Positions 1 through 8,326 of a stretch of 20,830 nucleotides of DNA are shown here, piece after piece. The stretch is from Elysia marginata. Lineage: Eukaryota; Mollusca; Gastropoda; Plakobranchidae. The notes under the pieces are model-generated. The model ran no database searches. It was not told where the DNA came from and saw only the letters and a list, made by a program, of their open reading frames with translations. The stretch lies in assembly GCA_019649035.1 (NCBI GenBank), contig BMAT01007401.1:19203-40032 (forward strand), written 5' to 3'. The number at the start of each line of letters is the position of its first letter. Position 1 is the first letter of the stretch. The position numbers were made by a program, and so were the translations under genes.

Positions 1-905
1 ATTTTTTCTCTAATTTTTCAATCGCATTTGTACGTGTTATTGAGATTTGAAAAAAAATGTTTGTGTTTTCTAACTAATATTTCTCGGATATGGCGTTGGT
101 TTTGTTTTGCTTTGTTTTGTTTTTTTTTCAATGCTGTGCCGTCTGTCGTTGTGATTATTGCTGTGACTGTTCTCCAGTTTATATTTTTTGAAACTGCATC
201 AATGCAGTAACACTAACTCTTAAGCATTCTATTTTGCCGTTTACCGGTCAATTCATGTGTATTATATCATTATTCAATTTTTAATATACTTTGTCCTTTT
301 TAGAACTGTTATACCATTAGTCTCAACTAAACCAAATATATTTTATGCACCATGATGCTCAATAAAAAGCAAGTAACCTATTAACGACGATTGTCCATTT
401 CACTGTGATATATACAGTTCAATGGAAAGATTCCCCCTTATACAACCTTACACCTTGTCTTTAGGGCGGAAGGAAAACTTTTTTTATATCGTTCATTAGT
501 ATATCTACATGAATATAAAAACGCTGCTACAATTTTACTATTTTTCGAATGTTTGAGTCAACACTGTCTTTGCTAATAAAATGAATGCGCGAAACAAAAT
601 TTTGAAGGAGGAAAAAAAAAAGAAATTTATTGGCTGAAAACTTGCTCCTCATGTTTTACATTTTAATTGCGTCATTAGATTAATGTATTCTTGATTTTAT
701 AAAAAAAAACCCCATCAGCTCTCTTTGTTTCGAACCTCTTCATTCGACCATACATTTCTAATAAGATATTGTGAGGGAGATATCTCTTCTATAAACATGT
801 AACAGCGTAAAATCATTTAAGCCTTGCCTCGTGATTTCAGCCTGTCAAGTTCATAGGGACCCTTTTCAGCTGAGAGAGAAAAAAAGGGCAAAAAAAAAGA
901 AAAAA
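1..905. other. AT-rich non-coding stretch, no gene seen
   Basis: I see only AT-rich sequence with short homopolymers, such as T-runs near 108-130 and 480-490 and A-runs near 610-625 and 880-905. All frames are broken by frequent stops. The only longer open frame (28-210) begins at a non-ATG codon and runs through T-rich sequence, so it is not credible as an exon. No repeat family copy, tRNA-like promoter or array was recognised. Confidence 0.6.
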
Positions 906-1165
906 GGGGTATTTTCGCCTTGAGTCTAGTATGTTGAGACAGCGGCCCCACCGCGCCTCAATTAGGGCCAGAATAATGTTTGTGTCCAGTAAAACCCGAG
1001 AGTATCACGTTTAATTTCCGGTCATGCTGAGTTTATCATGCGATCTGGGCTGGTTTTTAGAGAGCCTGATAGAATTAGTCGCGGGTGGATAAAACAGGTT
1101 TCAGCATTCTGTCACTGCCATAGGAGCCACTGGGAGATGCTATGTTATTGAATGCAGAGGAGAAA
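906..1165. other. GC-richer unique block, possible conserved non-coding element
   Basis: This block stands out from its AT-rich surroundings, with words such as GCGGCCCCACCGCGCC near 942-957 followed by a homeobox-type CAATTA, TTTATCATG and GTGGATAAAAC. No array, SINE promoter or frame open for more than about 25 codons runs through it. A conserved non-coding element or old decayed repeat would explain it equally well. The call rests on composition and motif impression only. Confidence 0.2.
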
Positions 1166-1249
1166 AAGCAACGTGCTTTGATATGCAATGCGAACGCTCG
1201 TTGGAAAAGTACTCGATAAAAAACAACTGAATTTGTATATTACAGTCAA

Positions 1250-1665
1250 GTCAATAGAGACCATGAGTTGTCGAACCGCTCACCGGCTCTGTGGCCTAGT
1301 GGTAAGACACTCGCTCAGGGATCGGGAGGTGTGGGTTCGATCCTCAGCCGAGTCAAACCAAGGACTTTAAAATTGGCATTAGCAGCTGATCCGCCTAGCG
1401 TCTGGCATTATGGATTTAGTGCTAAGTCTGGTCGGCCCGGTGTCAGGATAATGCGACTGGGTGTGGTGTATGCAAGCGCTCCTTACATTACAGTTTGGCA
1501 GCACGCTTTCAAATGTCCGAAGCGCCGTCTCTGATATAACGTTGCAGTGGAAAAGAGACTTTAAATTCAAACAACCTACCAAACGAACCGCTCAGAAGGA
1601 CGAAGCCCATAGGGGCAGGAAATCCAGGATGGCTGGCAGGCTTACCGGCGCCCGTTAGCCAATCG
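1250..1665 (+). repeat. Dispersed repeat RepB, copy A, split by a SINE
   Basis: The parts at about 1250-1282 and 1595-1665 join into a sequence matching the antisense copy at 6736-6850. Shared stretches include AGAGACCATG before the SINE, then GGACGAAGCCCATAG, GGAAATCCAGGATGGCTG and, more loosely, the following 25 bases. The match is collinear only when the SINE at 1283-1583 and one copy of its target-site duplication are removed. The unit is GC-richer than its surroundings. I do not recognise the family; it could be a DNA transposon, a piece of a LINE or an older SINE body. Outer limits are approximate because similarity fades. Confidence 0.75.
1283..1583 (+). mobile_element. tRNA-derived SINE with perfect 11-bp target-site duplication
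   Basis: The element starts with a tRNA-like head holding an A box (TGGCCTAGTGG, 1292-1302) and a B box (GGTTCGATCCT, 1334-1344), the internal RNA polymerase III promoter. A tRNA-unrelated body follows, with a core at 1439-1460 that is shared with the antisense SINE at 5148-5401. The 3' end is an A-rich, AAAC-like tail. The 11-bp sequence CGAACCGCTCA lies at 1272-1282 and again at 1584-1594, the signature of LINE-assisted insertion. The acceptor and T stems are imperfect, so this is a SINE head and not a working tRNA gene. Open frames inside it are not coding. I cannot name the family with confidence. Confidence 0.9.
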
Positions 1666-1745
1666 TCTACTGTAAAACCTATGCTGCCTGTGGGTTTTAT
1701 TACGTCATACGTTACCTTCGTCAGCACTAATATCATTCGAACCCA

Positions 1746-2156
1746 ATGATTGAAATATTGTAAAGGTATGAAATTAGCAGTGGAGAGAAGTAGGCTTTTT
1801 AGTGGAAATGCCCGAAATGTCTGCCTTTAGTATGATCTGAACCTTCGACTTATAGATGCTTCGGCACCCACCGCTTTGTCACTTAGAGAAACATAGCTAA
1901 AACCATGTCGCCACTACGCTCCTTTGAAAAGGAGTTTCATGGCAAAGGTCCTTGCCTAGCCTCTCTAAGCGACTCGCTTACTTGAACGGGAAGATCCAAA
2001 TCGCACCAAAGGCATCCATTTAAATCCGGAAGCACACCAACACTTAGCCATAAACAACAAACACAGAGAACAAACGATAACATTTAAGGTATGCCTCATA
2101 TGAACTATAGATCTAGAGATCAGAATAAATAATGGAGGCAGCCACTGCGCAATCAA
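1746..2156 (-). mobile_element. SINE-like repeat RepA, unit 1 of a tandem pair
   Basis: This unit is repeated 411 bp downstream at 2157-2455, with only about four substitutions and two small indels over roughly 280 bp. A diverged relative is at 4932-5460, and all three begin with AATGATTG at their left edge. On the minus strand it has an A-box-like GCGTAGTGG (complement of 1911-1919) and a B-box-like AGGTTCAGATC (complement of 1834-1844). The 66-nt spacing suggests a tRNA head with a long variable arm. The last ~100 bp (2050-2156) have no match in the other copies. The SINE label and strand are inferred from these boxes. Confidence 0.7.
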
Positions 2157-2455
2157 ATGATTGAAATATTGTAAAGGTATGAAATTAGCAGTGGAGAGAA
2201 GTAGGCTTTTTAGTGGAAATGCCCGAAATGTCTGCCTTTAGTATGATCTGAACTGAACCTTCGACTTATAGATGCTTCGGCACCCACCGCTTTGCCACTT
2301 AGAGAAACATAAAAACTATGTCGCCACTACGCTCCTTTGAATAGGAGTTTCATGGCAAAGGTCCTTGCCTAGCCTCTCTAAGCGACTCGCTTACTTGAAC
2401 GGGAAGATCCAAATCGCACCAAAGGCAACCATTTAAATTTTAATTTTTTATTTAT
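2157..2455 (-). mobile_element. SINE-like repeat RepA, unit 2 of a tandem pair
   Basis: This is a near-identical second copy of the unit at 1746-2156. It carries a 5-bp microduplication (CTGAACTGAACC where unit 1 has CTGAACC) and a 3-bp deletion. After GGCAACCATTTAAAT it diverges into an AT-rich run and stops at 2455. The 13-bp sequence TCATTCGAACCCA follows immediately (2456-2468) and is also found just before unit 1 (1733-1745). This suggests that the pair moved as one insert with a target-site duplication. The 13-mer also resembles an antisense B box, so shared tRNA ancestry is an alternative. Confidence 0.7.
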
Positions 2456-2468
2456 TCATTCGAACCCA

Positions 2469-3013
2469 GCCGGATAATTTTAATACTCTTGCTGAATTCG
2501 AACTATGCTCGGATCATTGCTTTTATACCCCTTTGGCTATTATTACTGATAGGTTTTTTTTCATATACCGCATTTTGAAGTTAAACTTCTTTCCTTCGGG
2601 TTCAAAATAACCGAACTGGACTGAAGGGTGGTATTTAATGTCCATTGTTTGCGCAAAGGTCATGTAATAGTCGTTATAAGATCATACAAGATGATAACTA
2701 TTAAGTTAACAGCTGCTTTCTTATCACTAGAACTAGTAGAAGAAGAATCCCACTATCTCAACATATTGCAGGTCTGCTTTAGACAATCATCTACTTCTGT
2801 CGTGGCACCCCAGTGATTTCTATCGTCGGCTCTTTTCGTGAGAGCATCGTCTGCACGTTAGTTGTCCTTTCGTTGAGACTGTCAATGCAGTGTCTCCTTA
2901 TGCCTGAAATATCTTATTTGACAAGAGGTTAAAAAACCAAAGATGGGCCTAGTTTATCTTTAACAAACATGTCTCATGTTCTCGTGTGGACTCTAATTCC
3001 CTTGGTCAAGGAC

Positions 3014-3014
<1 letters not shown>
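2469..3014. other. Non-coding stretch, nothing recognised
   Basis: The sequence has ordinary AT-rich composition with no array, repeat copy or hairpin that I could identify. The small open frame at 2628-2816 does not start with ATG and shows no recognisable motif. Confidence 0.55.

Positions 3015-3056
<42 letters not shown>
3015..3056 (+). repeat. (AG)21 dinucleotide microsatellite
   Basis: An uninterrupted run of AG units is flanked by GACT on the left and GTGAGGGTGG on the right. The perfect repeat suggests active slippage and likely length polymorphism. Confidence 0.97.
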
Positions 3057-3058
<2 letters not shown>

Positions 3059-3872
3059 GAGGGTGGAGGGAAATTCAAGGCAATTGCTAAAAGAAACAGA
3101 CATTCTTTCTTTCTGAAGTCCAGAATGAGAGTCCTCAAAGCTTGATAGCTTGCAGTGTAATATTCAATATACTCTGCAGGCCACACAGTAGAAATAAAAT
3201 TGGATTTCTAGCTAGCTTAAAATAGAAGCAGGTATATATATATACTTTTTACAGAAAGGCGAGCATTTTGTCACTGAAAATTGTTGACATGATTAAAATG
3301 TCGGTAGGTACTGTGGCGCATGGCGTGATGTTTCTATTGGGAATTCGATTAGAGTGCAAATTATCGTTCCCTCTTGGAAAACTTCCAATCGCGTTCCCAA
3401 GTCTGTTTCGTCAACGTTTGCTTTAAGCTTTCAAAAAGCTTTATGAAAGCTGGATTGACAGTTGTTCATGCTCATACATGTCCATCTTTGGATGGATGGA
3501 ACTTTAAGGTTATTCTTTACTTGTGGCCAACACACTATGTTTCATAGCTCAGCTGCTTGTACTCACCCAAATGTTCTGAAATAAAACGCGGACGGGAGAG
3601 GCTGATTTAATCATTTGTTATTGCAAATTTAATAAATGTCGGTAGAAAAGAGGAGTCTTTGGATTGGACAACAGTATATAAGATAGAAAACAAAAGGTGC
3701 CATGAAAAAATAAATTTTTTTTTAAATTTTTATCTGTTATATAAACGGCGTTCTTCGGCTTGTTCCGTACATAAAGAGAATGACAAAAAGACATTTAAAA
3801 TTATTTTTCAAGGACAAATCCCGTCACAAATGATTGAGCTGTTAGTCTGGTGTTAAGCGTCATAGAAAATTA
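3057..3872. other. Non-coding stretch with a short perfect hairpin
   Basis: No gene or mobile element was recognised. A short TA run lies near 3233-3244. A local cluster of AAGCTTT words at 3424-3451 forms an 8-bp perfect stem (AGCTTTCA at 3426-3433, TGAAAGCT at 3444-3451) around a 10-nt loop. A 45-codon ATG frame at 3289-3426 is too short to defend. Confidence 0.5.
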
Positions 3873-3886
3873 CCCCCCCCCCCCCC
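3873..3886 (+). repeat. Poly(C) tract of 14
   Basis: A run of 14 consecutive C residues sits in AT-rich surroundings at the left edge of the GC-richer block that follows. Such tracts are error-prone in sequencing, so the exact length is uncertain. Confidence 0.9.
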
Positions 3887-3889
3887 TTC

Positions 3890-4200
3890 AACGGTGCCTT
3901 GATTGACTGGCATTGAATTATCTCTTTTTGTGCCAGGTGATGAAGGGCAAATAACCGCTGGCACACACAGTCAGGTTGTCTCCCGTCCTCCTCATTACAG
4001 CTTTATTGTGCGGGGGCCGTTAGTAAAGCCCAGCACAGAAAGTTGATGCAAAGGTCACGGGATTATTGTTTTACCTTGTGGCGATCAGCAGAGCAATCAT
4101 CCAATCACCCAATGCCGTTCCAGACATGAGTTTGGCCGGCGCGAGTGCTATTTATTTTTAAGCAAGACGCGACCAAAGCAATGTCACCTGTTTTAGAATA
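3890..4200. promoter_or_regulatory. GC-richer block with clustered regulatory-type motifs (candidate enhancer or promoter)
   Basis: The sequence lacks repeats and is clearly richer in G and C than its neighbours. Words resembling animal transcription-factor sites are concentrated here. They include a Hox-type TTTATTG near 4002, a nuclear-receptor/HNF4-type CAAAGGTCA at 4049-4057, two CCAAT words at 4101-4105 and 4109-4113, and a MEF2-consensus TTATTTTTAA at 4152-4161. A TATATAA word lies just downstream near 4243. Any one of these is expected by chance in several hundred bases; the clustering is suggestive only. No open frame with a recognisable product overlaps. Confidence 0.25.
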
Positions 4201-4330
4201 CATCGAGGTGGTGTAAAAGAAAAAAAGGAAAGGAAAGTTCCCTATATAATATTCGAGACGAGGCTAAAGGGACAAGAAGAAGGCGCCTTTTTTTTTCAGG
4301 AACACGGCACAATGAGGTAGTTTGCCATCG

Positions 4331-4368
4331 CAGTAGTAGTAGTAGTAAGTTGTAGTAGTAGTAGTAGC

Positions 4369-4421
<53 letters not shown>

Positions 4422-4449
4422 GAGGAGGAGGAGGAGGAGGAGGAGGAGT
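4331..4449 (+). repeat. Compound (AGT)n-(AGG)n microsatellite
   Basis: AGT units run with a few interruptions (AAGTTG near 4347, CAG near 4368) to about 4420, then switch abruptly to AGG units until 4449. The antisense poly-leucine open frame over this region is an artefact of the repeat. A short decayed continuation follows to about 4465. Confidence 0.97.
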
Positions 4450-4755
4450 ATCAGCAGTAATAGTAGAAGCACCAGGTGTAATTTTGATATTAATAACACA
4501 GGTGGTAATATTAATTATAATTATGGTGATAAAAATATTTGAACAGCCTTATATAACGTGCGATTATCAACCTATAGGACGCTCTTTATTAAGTAAAAAT
4601 ACTTTTTGTGCAGCAATGGCAATTGTAACAACAATACTAAAAATATCCGCACTATCAATATTGGTAATGACTAGGCAAATTTTTTCCGCTTCAGACCTGC
4701 CTTTTGATTGAAATTCGGCAACTCAACAGCACACTCTACTCGTAAATCAATTTCG

Positions 4756-4799
4756 GACCCTCTGGGATTGCCCTTGGCGGCTACTTAAACCGGAGGGTC
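4756..4799. repeat. Short inverted repeat (hairpin)
   Basis: GACCCTCTGG (4756-4765) and CCGGAGGGTC (4790-4799) are inverted copies with one mismatch, separated by a 24-nt loop. The stem is GC-rich in AT-rich context. There is no poly-T tail or neighbouring gene that would make it a terminator, and its role is unknown. Confidence 0.6.
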
Positions 4800-4931
4800 T
4801 CGACGAGAGAAATATTGCTTTCTCATTTTTCTTTAGAAACCTGATTAACATTTTGGAAGATTAGGGTCAGCTTGAGACATTTGTGGGCAAGATAAGAGGG
4901 CTCTGCCATTTGCTGCTTCATCATGATTCTT

Positions 4932-5460
4932 AATGATTGGAAGATTTAAGGTATGAAATTAGCAGTGAGTTGAAGTAGGCTTTAGTAAAGATGGAGGCTG
5001 AAAAATTCTTGTCTTTGGCAAGTAGATTCAAACCCCAATATTGCAGTCGTCTCTATGCTTCTTAAAAAGGCCTTTCATGGCAAAATTTATGTCTTTGATG
5101 GGACTCACTAGGTGATTTCCTAACCTAACCGAAAAGATCCAAACTGCTTGATTGATTGATTGAAGGATATATTTACAAGCCCAATTCCACTTCAAAGGTG
5201 CTCTCAGGGCTTGGGTCCCAATGACAATTTACGGGCTGCCACCCAGAGACTAGCGGGGATACCATGACTTAGCCTCAGCCGGTCACATTATACTGACACC
5301 GACCCAACCAGTAGGGGCCCGGACTGTGCTCGGCTGTGTTTCGAACCCGCGACGTCTTGGCCACGGAGCGAAGCCACTACCAACTGAGCTATCTAGGCCC
5401 CGATCCAAACTGCACCAAAGGAAACCATTGATTACGAAATTACACCACCACTTGGATAAA
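4932..5460 (-). mobile_element. Diverged RepA copy 3, split by a nested SINE
   Basis: The left part (4932-5147) begins with the family's AATGATTG and shares GGTATGAAATTAGCAGTG, GAAGTAGGCTTT and TTTCATGGCAAA with the pair at 1746-2455. The right part (5402-about 5460) continues the homology through GATCCAAACTGCACCAAAGG and ACACCAccACTT. The two parts align with unit 1 only if the SINE at 5148-5401 is removed. Relative to units 1 and 2 it lacks about 50 bp between the A- and B-box regions; its antisense B-box-like word is GGTTTGAATC. It is much more diverged than the pair, so it is an older insertion. Confidence 0.75.
5148..5401 (-). mobile_element. Antisense tRNA-derived SINE, 254 bp, perfect 12-bp target-site duplication
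   Basis: Read on the minus strand, the element begins with a strong tRNA-like head. It has a perfect A box TAGCTCAGTTGG (complement of 5380-5391) and a B box GGGTTCGAAACA (complement of 5337-5348). The body contains the conserved core (complement of 5279-5300). It ends in a (TCAA)n tail, seen on the plus strand as TTGATTGATTGATTG from 5148. The sequence GATCCAAACTGC flanks it at 5136-5147 and 5402-5413. It interrupts RepA copy 3 cleanly. The body differs from the SINE at 1283-1583 outside the core, so these are related but distinct families. It is not a functional tRNA gene. Confidence 0.93.
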
Positions 5461-5509
5461 AGAGTGGCGAAAAATTGGCAACTATTTTAGGTTGTTTCTT
5501 TGTGTTATT

Positions 5510-5588
5510 GAAGGATGGATGTAGGCGACGAAATTTTTTTTTTTTAGAGAAGGATGGATGTAGGCGACAAAAATTTTTTTTTATTTTA
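5510..5588 (+). repeat. 39-bp imperfect tandem duplication
   Basis: GAAGGATGGATGTAGGCGAC occurs at 5510-5529 and again at 5549-5568, each followed by an A-then-T-rich run ending in TTTTAGAG. The 39-bp period and small differences in the T-run suggest a local slippage or unequal-exchange duplication. Confidence 0.9.
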
Positions 5589-6324
5589 GAGGTTAAAAGC
5601 GGAGTAAAATTTTAACAAAGTGTCTCAAGCGGTGAAATTTAACATTTTAATGATAGTTCCAAACTCTGTCCGGAACACATTCAACAATATTTTATCCTAA
5701 ACTTAACGCCCGTTATTTCTTTTTCGCGATTTAAAGTCGTTCACTGAAGGATACCAATCTAGAACAACAACCTTGTCACTACTAGAAAAAAATAATGTAT
5801 TTTTTTGCATAAAAATTGTTTTTGAAAAATATTAGACAGATTTGGAACACTTATATATCCTTTTAATTGTTGTTAAAACACTGTATAATGTGTTACTTTC
5901 ACAAGTCAGCTGCTAATTTTTCGTTTTCTTTTGCGGTTTTTCACCGGTTCAAAAAAATATGAGGTACATGAAAGTCTCAAACTTGGAGAAATAATTATTT
6001 GAACAAGACTTCCTCTTATTTTCGTATCTCGGGAAGCCTTAGGGGACGTAAAAACCACTGCAAGAAATAATATTGATCAACTATATAGAGATGTGTTTCC
6101 TATTTGGACTGGCACATTCATTAGCTACATTGTCTTTCATCGCTTCAGCGGTTTTCAATGCACCATGCGTTGGGAGCATCCTTTAGCCATAATATAACTG
6201 CTCAGCAGGTGTTTACTGCCATCGATTGCTCAGCTTGATAAGGGCTATCTTAATCCAATGCTCTCAAATCACTATCATTAATTAAAATGCTGCAGTGTTT
6301 AATATTCAAGCGCAGGATCGCCGA
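5589..6324. other. Non-coding stretch, nothing recognised
   Basis: AT-rich sequence with many stops in all frames. I saw no SINE promoter, array or inverted repeat of note. Confidence 0.55.
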
Positions 6325-6335
6325 TAGAGAGAGAT

Positions 6336-6367
<32 letters not shown>

Positions 6368-6374
6368 GGAGGGA

Positions 6375-6411
<37 letters not shown>

Positions 6412-6445
6412 AGAGGGAGATAGAGAGAGAGAGAGAGAGAGAGAG
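6325..6445 (+). repeat. Interrupted (AG)n purine tract, about 120 bp
   Basis: A long AG tract is interrupted by GATAGAG and by two GAGGGAGGGAGAGGGAGA-type blocks starting near 6363 and 6401. The 38-bp spacing of these blocks suggests an internal duplication of an interrupted segment. The strand is almost purely purine, so triplex-type structure is possible. The serine/leucine-rich antisense frame here is a repeat artefact. Confidence 0.96.
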
Positions 6446-6735
6446 TCGTGGGTTTAAACCACCATGATGTATGCTCATCTTGATAACAGCATGTTCTTCT
6501 CAATTGTATTACTTTGAATGCTACTGTGTTCAGAGCAAAATCAGTATCCTTACCCTAGTTATATAGAATACAAGCATGATATTTGCTTCACATGGTGCGT
6601 GTGCCAAACTAAATTCAAGTACGATTTCTAGACGCGCACTTAGCAAAATTTCCGTCTCCAACCCATTCATATAACCGTGTCATACTGTAAAATCAAAAAC
6701 AGAACACAGCCGTCAGTCACCAATATTGGAGACTT

Positions 6736-6850
6736 TGCGGGCGGGCGAAGATAATGGGCATCGTTAGCCCGTCAGCCATCCTGGATTTCCTGTTCTATGG
6801 GCTTCGTCCTCCTCAGCGGGCCCATAACGCATGGTCTCTTGGCCCTCTAC
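6736..6850 (-). repeat. Dispersed repeat RepB, copy B (uninterrupted, antisense)
   Basis: The reverse complement of this segment matches the joined halves of RepB copy A at 1250-1282 plus 1595-1665. Shared words are AGAGACCATG, CCGCT, GGACGAAGCCCATAG and GGAAATCCAGGATGGCTG. This copy is an empty site: it lacks the SINE that splits copy A. It extends into a GC-rich tail on the 6720-6745 side whose match to copy A is weak. The family is not recognised. Confidence 0.75.
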
Positions 6851-7797
6851 ATTCATAGTTAGCCCATCGACATAATTATTTAGCGTTGAAGCGACAAACA
6901 GTAGATAATTTATGGATCATCGATGAAAAGATACTTTGTCGATGACAGGAGTTCGATTTAGACGATCTTACCTTTAGAAACGAACCGTCAGTTTCTGGAC
7001 TTCATAAACACTAGCAACTACAGTCGATACCTCGGCATGAAGGGAAATGCGGAATGCGGAATAAAGAAAAAAACAATTTTAAAAAAATTAGAAAAACATT
7101 TTAAAAATGTATCACACACACACTCACTCTGTTACTGTCTCTCTATCTCGTTTTTTTTATTGCGCTCTGTCTATCTTTTGTTCTAGCTCTTTTTAACTCA
7201 TATTTACACAGTTTTACATCCCTTTCAATCCGCAATGCTTAAACCACACATACACATTGCCCTCGCGATCGGAGCTCAGAATGATACCAGCTATGCGCTC
7301 AGTGAGTATTCATTACATGTCTCGTCTAGACGACGCAAAGGAAGGAAAAATAATTGTAAATCTCGAAATCGAGAGAATCGAGCTGTTTTGAATTAAAAAT
7401 TTCTTGCATGTGAACAACTTGGCAGAGCTGTGTAAGAACAGTGACTTTGAATAAAAGAGCTGCGTGAAGTTCCTGGGTTTTGAAGTATGTGCGAAGTTTC
7501 TCACATTTAGCCGAATTGAACTGTTTCCATCAAGCAAGAATTTAAGCTTCTTAGATAAAAAAAAAACCGAAAAACTTAGTGAACCAGGGAAAAACACATC
7601 CCGTGGATATAACGATAAAAAAGGCAGCCAAGAATATTCATTAACGTGCAGGTTGTGCACAGAAGATGAAAACGAAGATGAAGGGAATGATGTACGGTAG
7701 AAGTATTCCATCTAGTCGACATAACGGATAGATTATTTAAGAAACCGACCATGTGGGGTCAAATTGTAACACAGAGCAACAGATAATTAATCGGGAG
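6851..7797. other. Non-coding stretch with overlapping but unconvincing open frames
   Basis: A 132-codon ATG frame runs on the minus strand (7711-7313), facing a plus-strand frame (7464-7700) that lacks an ATG start. The minus product is rich in Ser, Phe and Leu because the plus strand is purine-rich; neither shows a recognisable domain. In DNA with this many A and T residues, one or two frames of this length are expected by chance in 20 kb. No repeat copies were seen. Confidence 0.5.
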
Positions 7798-7869
7798 AAA
7801 TAGATGGATAGATAATTAAATTGGTAAATAGAAAGCTAGATAAATAATAGTTATGAAGGTAAACTGATC

Positions 7870-7922
<53 letters not shown>

Positions 7923-8047
7923 GTAGGTATATAGATAGATAGATGGATAGGTAGGTAGATAGATGAAGCATTGCTTATTTTCAATACATGTACTAATATA
8001 ACTTTAAGAAGACTGAATAAACTTGAAATTGATATAGATAGACAGGC

Positions 8048-8105
<58 letters not shown>

Positions 8106-8253
8106 GTAGATAGATAGGCAGTTAGATATTTCGATTTATAAACCGATAGCTCGCTAGATAGATATATAGATAGGTATTTAGATAGATAGATACATACATA
8201 CATACATACATACATACATACATACATACCTACATACATACATACATACATAC

Positions 8254-8326
<73 letters not shown>
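7798..8326 (+). repeat. Compound (GATA)n/(CATA)n tetranucleotide array, about 530 bp
   Basis: Three GATA-rich blocks are visible: about 7870-7962, 8046-8120 and 8255-8326. A (CATA)n block at 8190-8255 abuts the last. Degenerate TAGATAGA-like sequence surrounds them (7798-7860, 8150-8190), and a non-repeat spacer lies at about 7966-8030. The gradient from perfect to decayed units suggests an old, large array with recent re-expansion in places. The antisense Tyr/Leu/Ser-rich frame is a repeat artefact. Confidence 0.97.

Noticed and set aside
1284-1355. Possible tRNA gene
   Set aside because: A and B boxes are present but the stems are mismatched, and the sequence continues into a SINE body with a target-site duplication. 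The same reasoning rejects tRNA genes at 5330-5401 (minus) and 14375-14447.
3289-3426. 45-codon ATG frame
   Set aside because: Too short and without a recognisable signal or domain; well within chance.
4240-4275. Core promoter at TATATAA near 4243
   Set aside because: No initiator or downstream exon could be identified, and TATATAA words are common in AT-rich DNA. It is kept only as context for the candidate regulatory block.
7313-7711. 132-codon minus-strand frame overlapping a plus-strand frame
   Set aside because: The product is Ser/Phe/Leu-rich because of strand purine bias, and the facing frame has no ATG. No domain was recognised.
7870-8326. CRISPR-like regular repeats
   Set aside because: The units are 4 bp with no unique spacers; this is a microsatellite in eukaryotic DNA.
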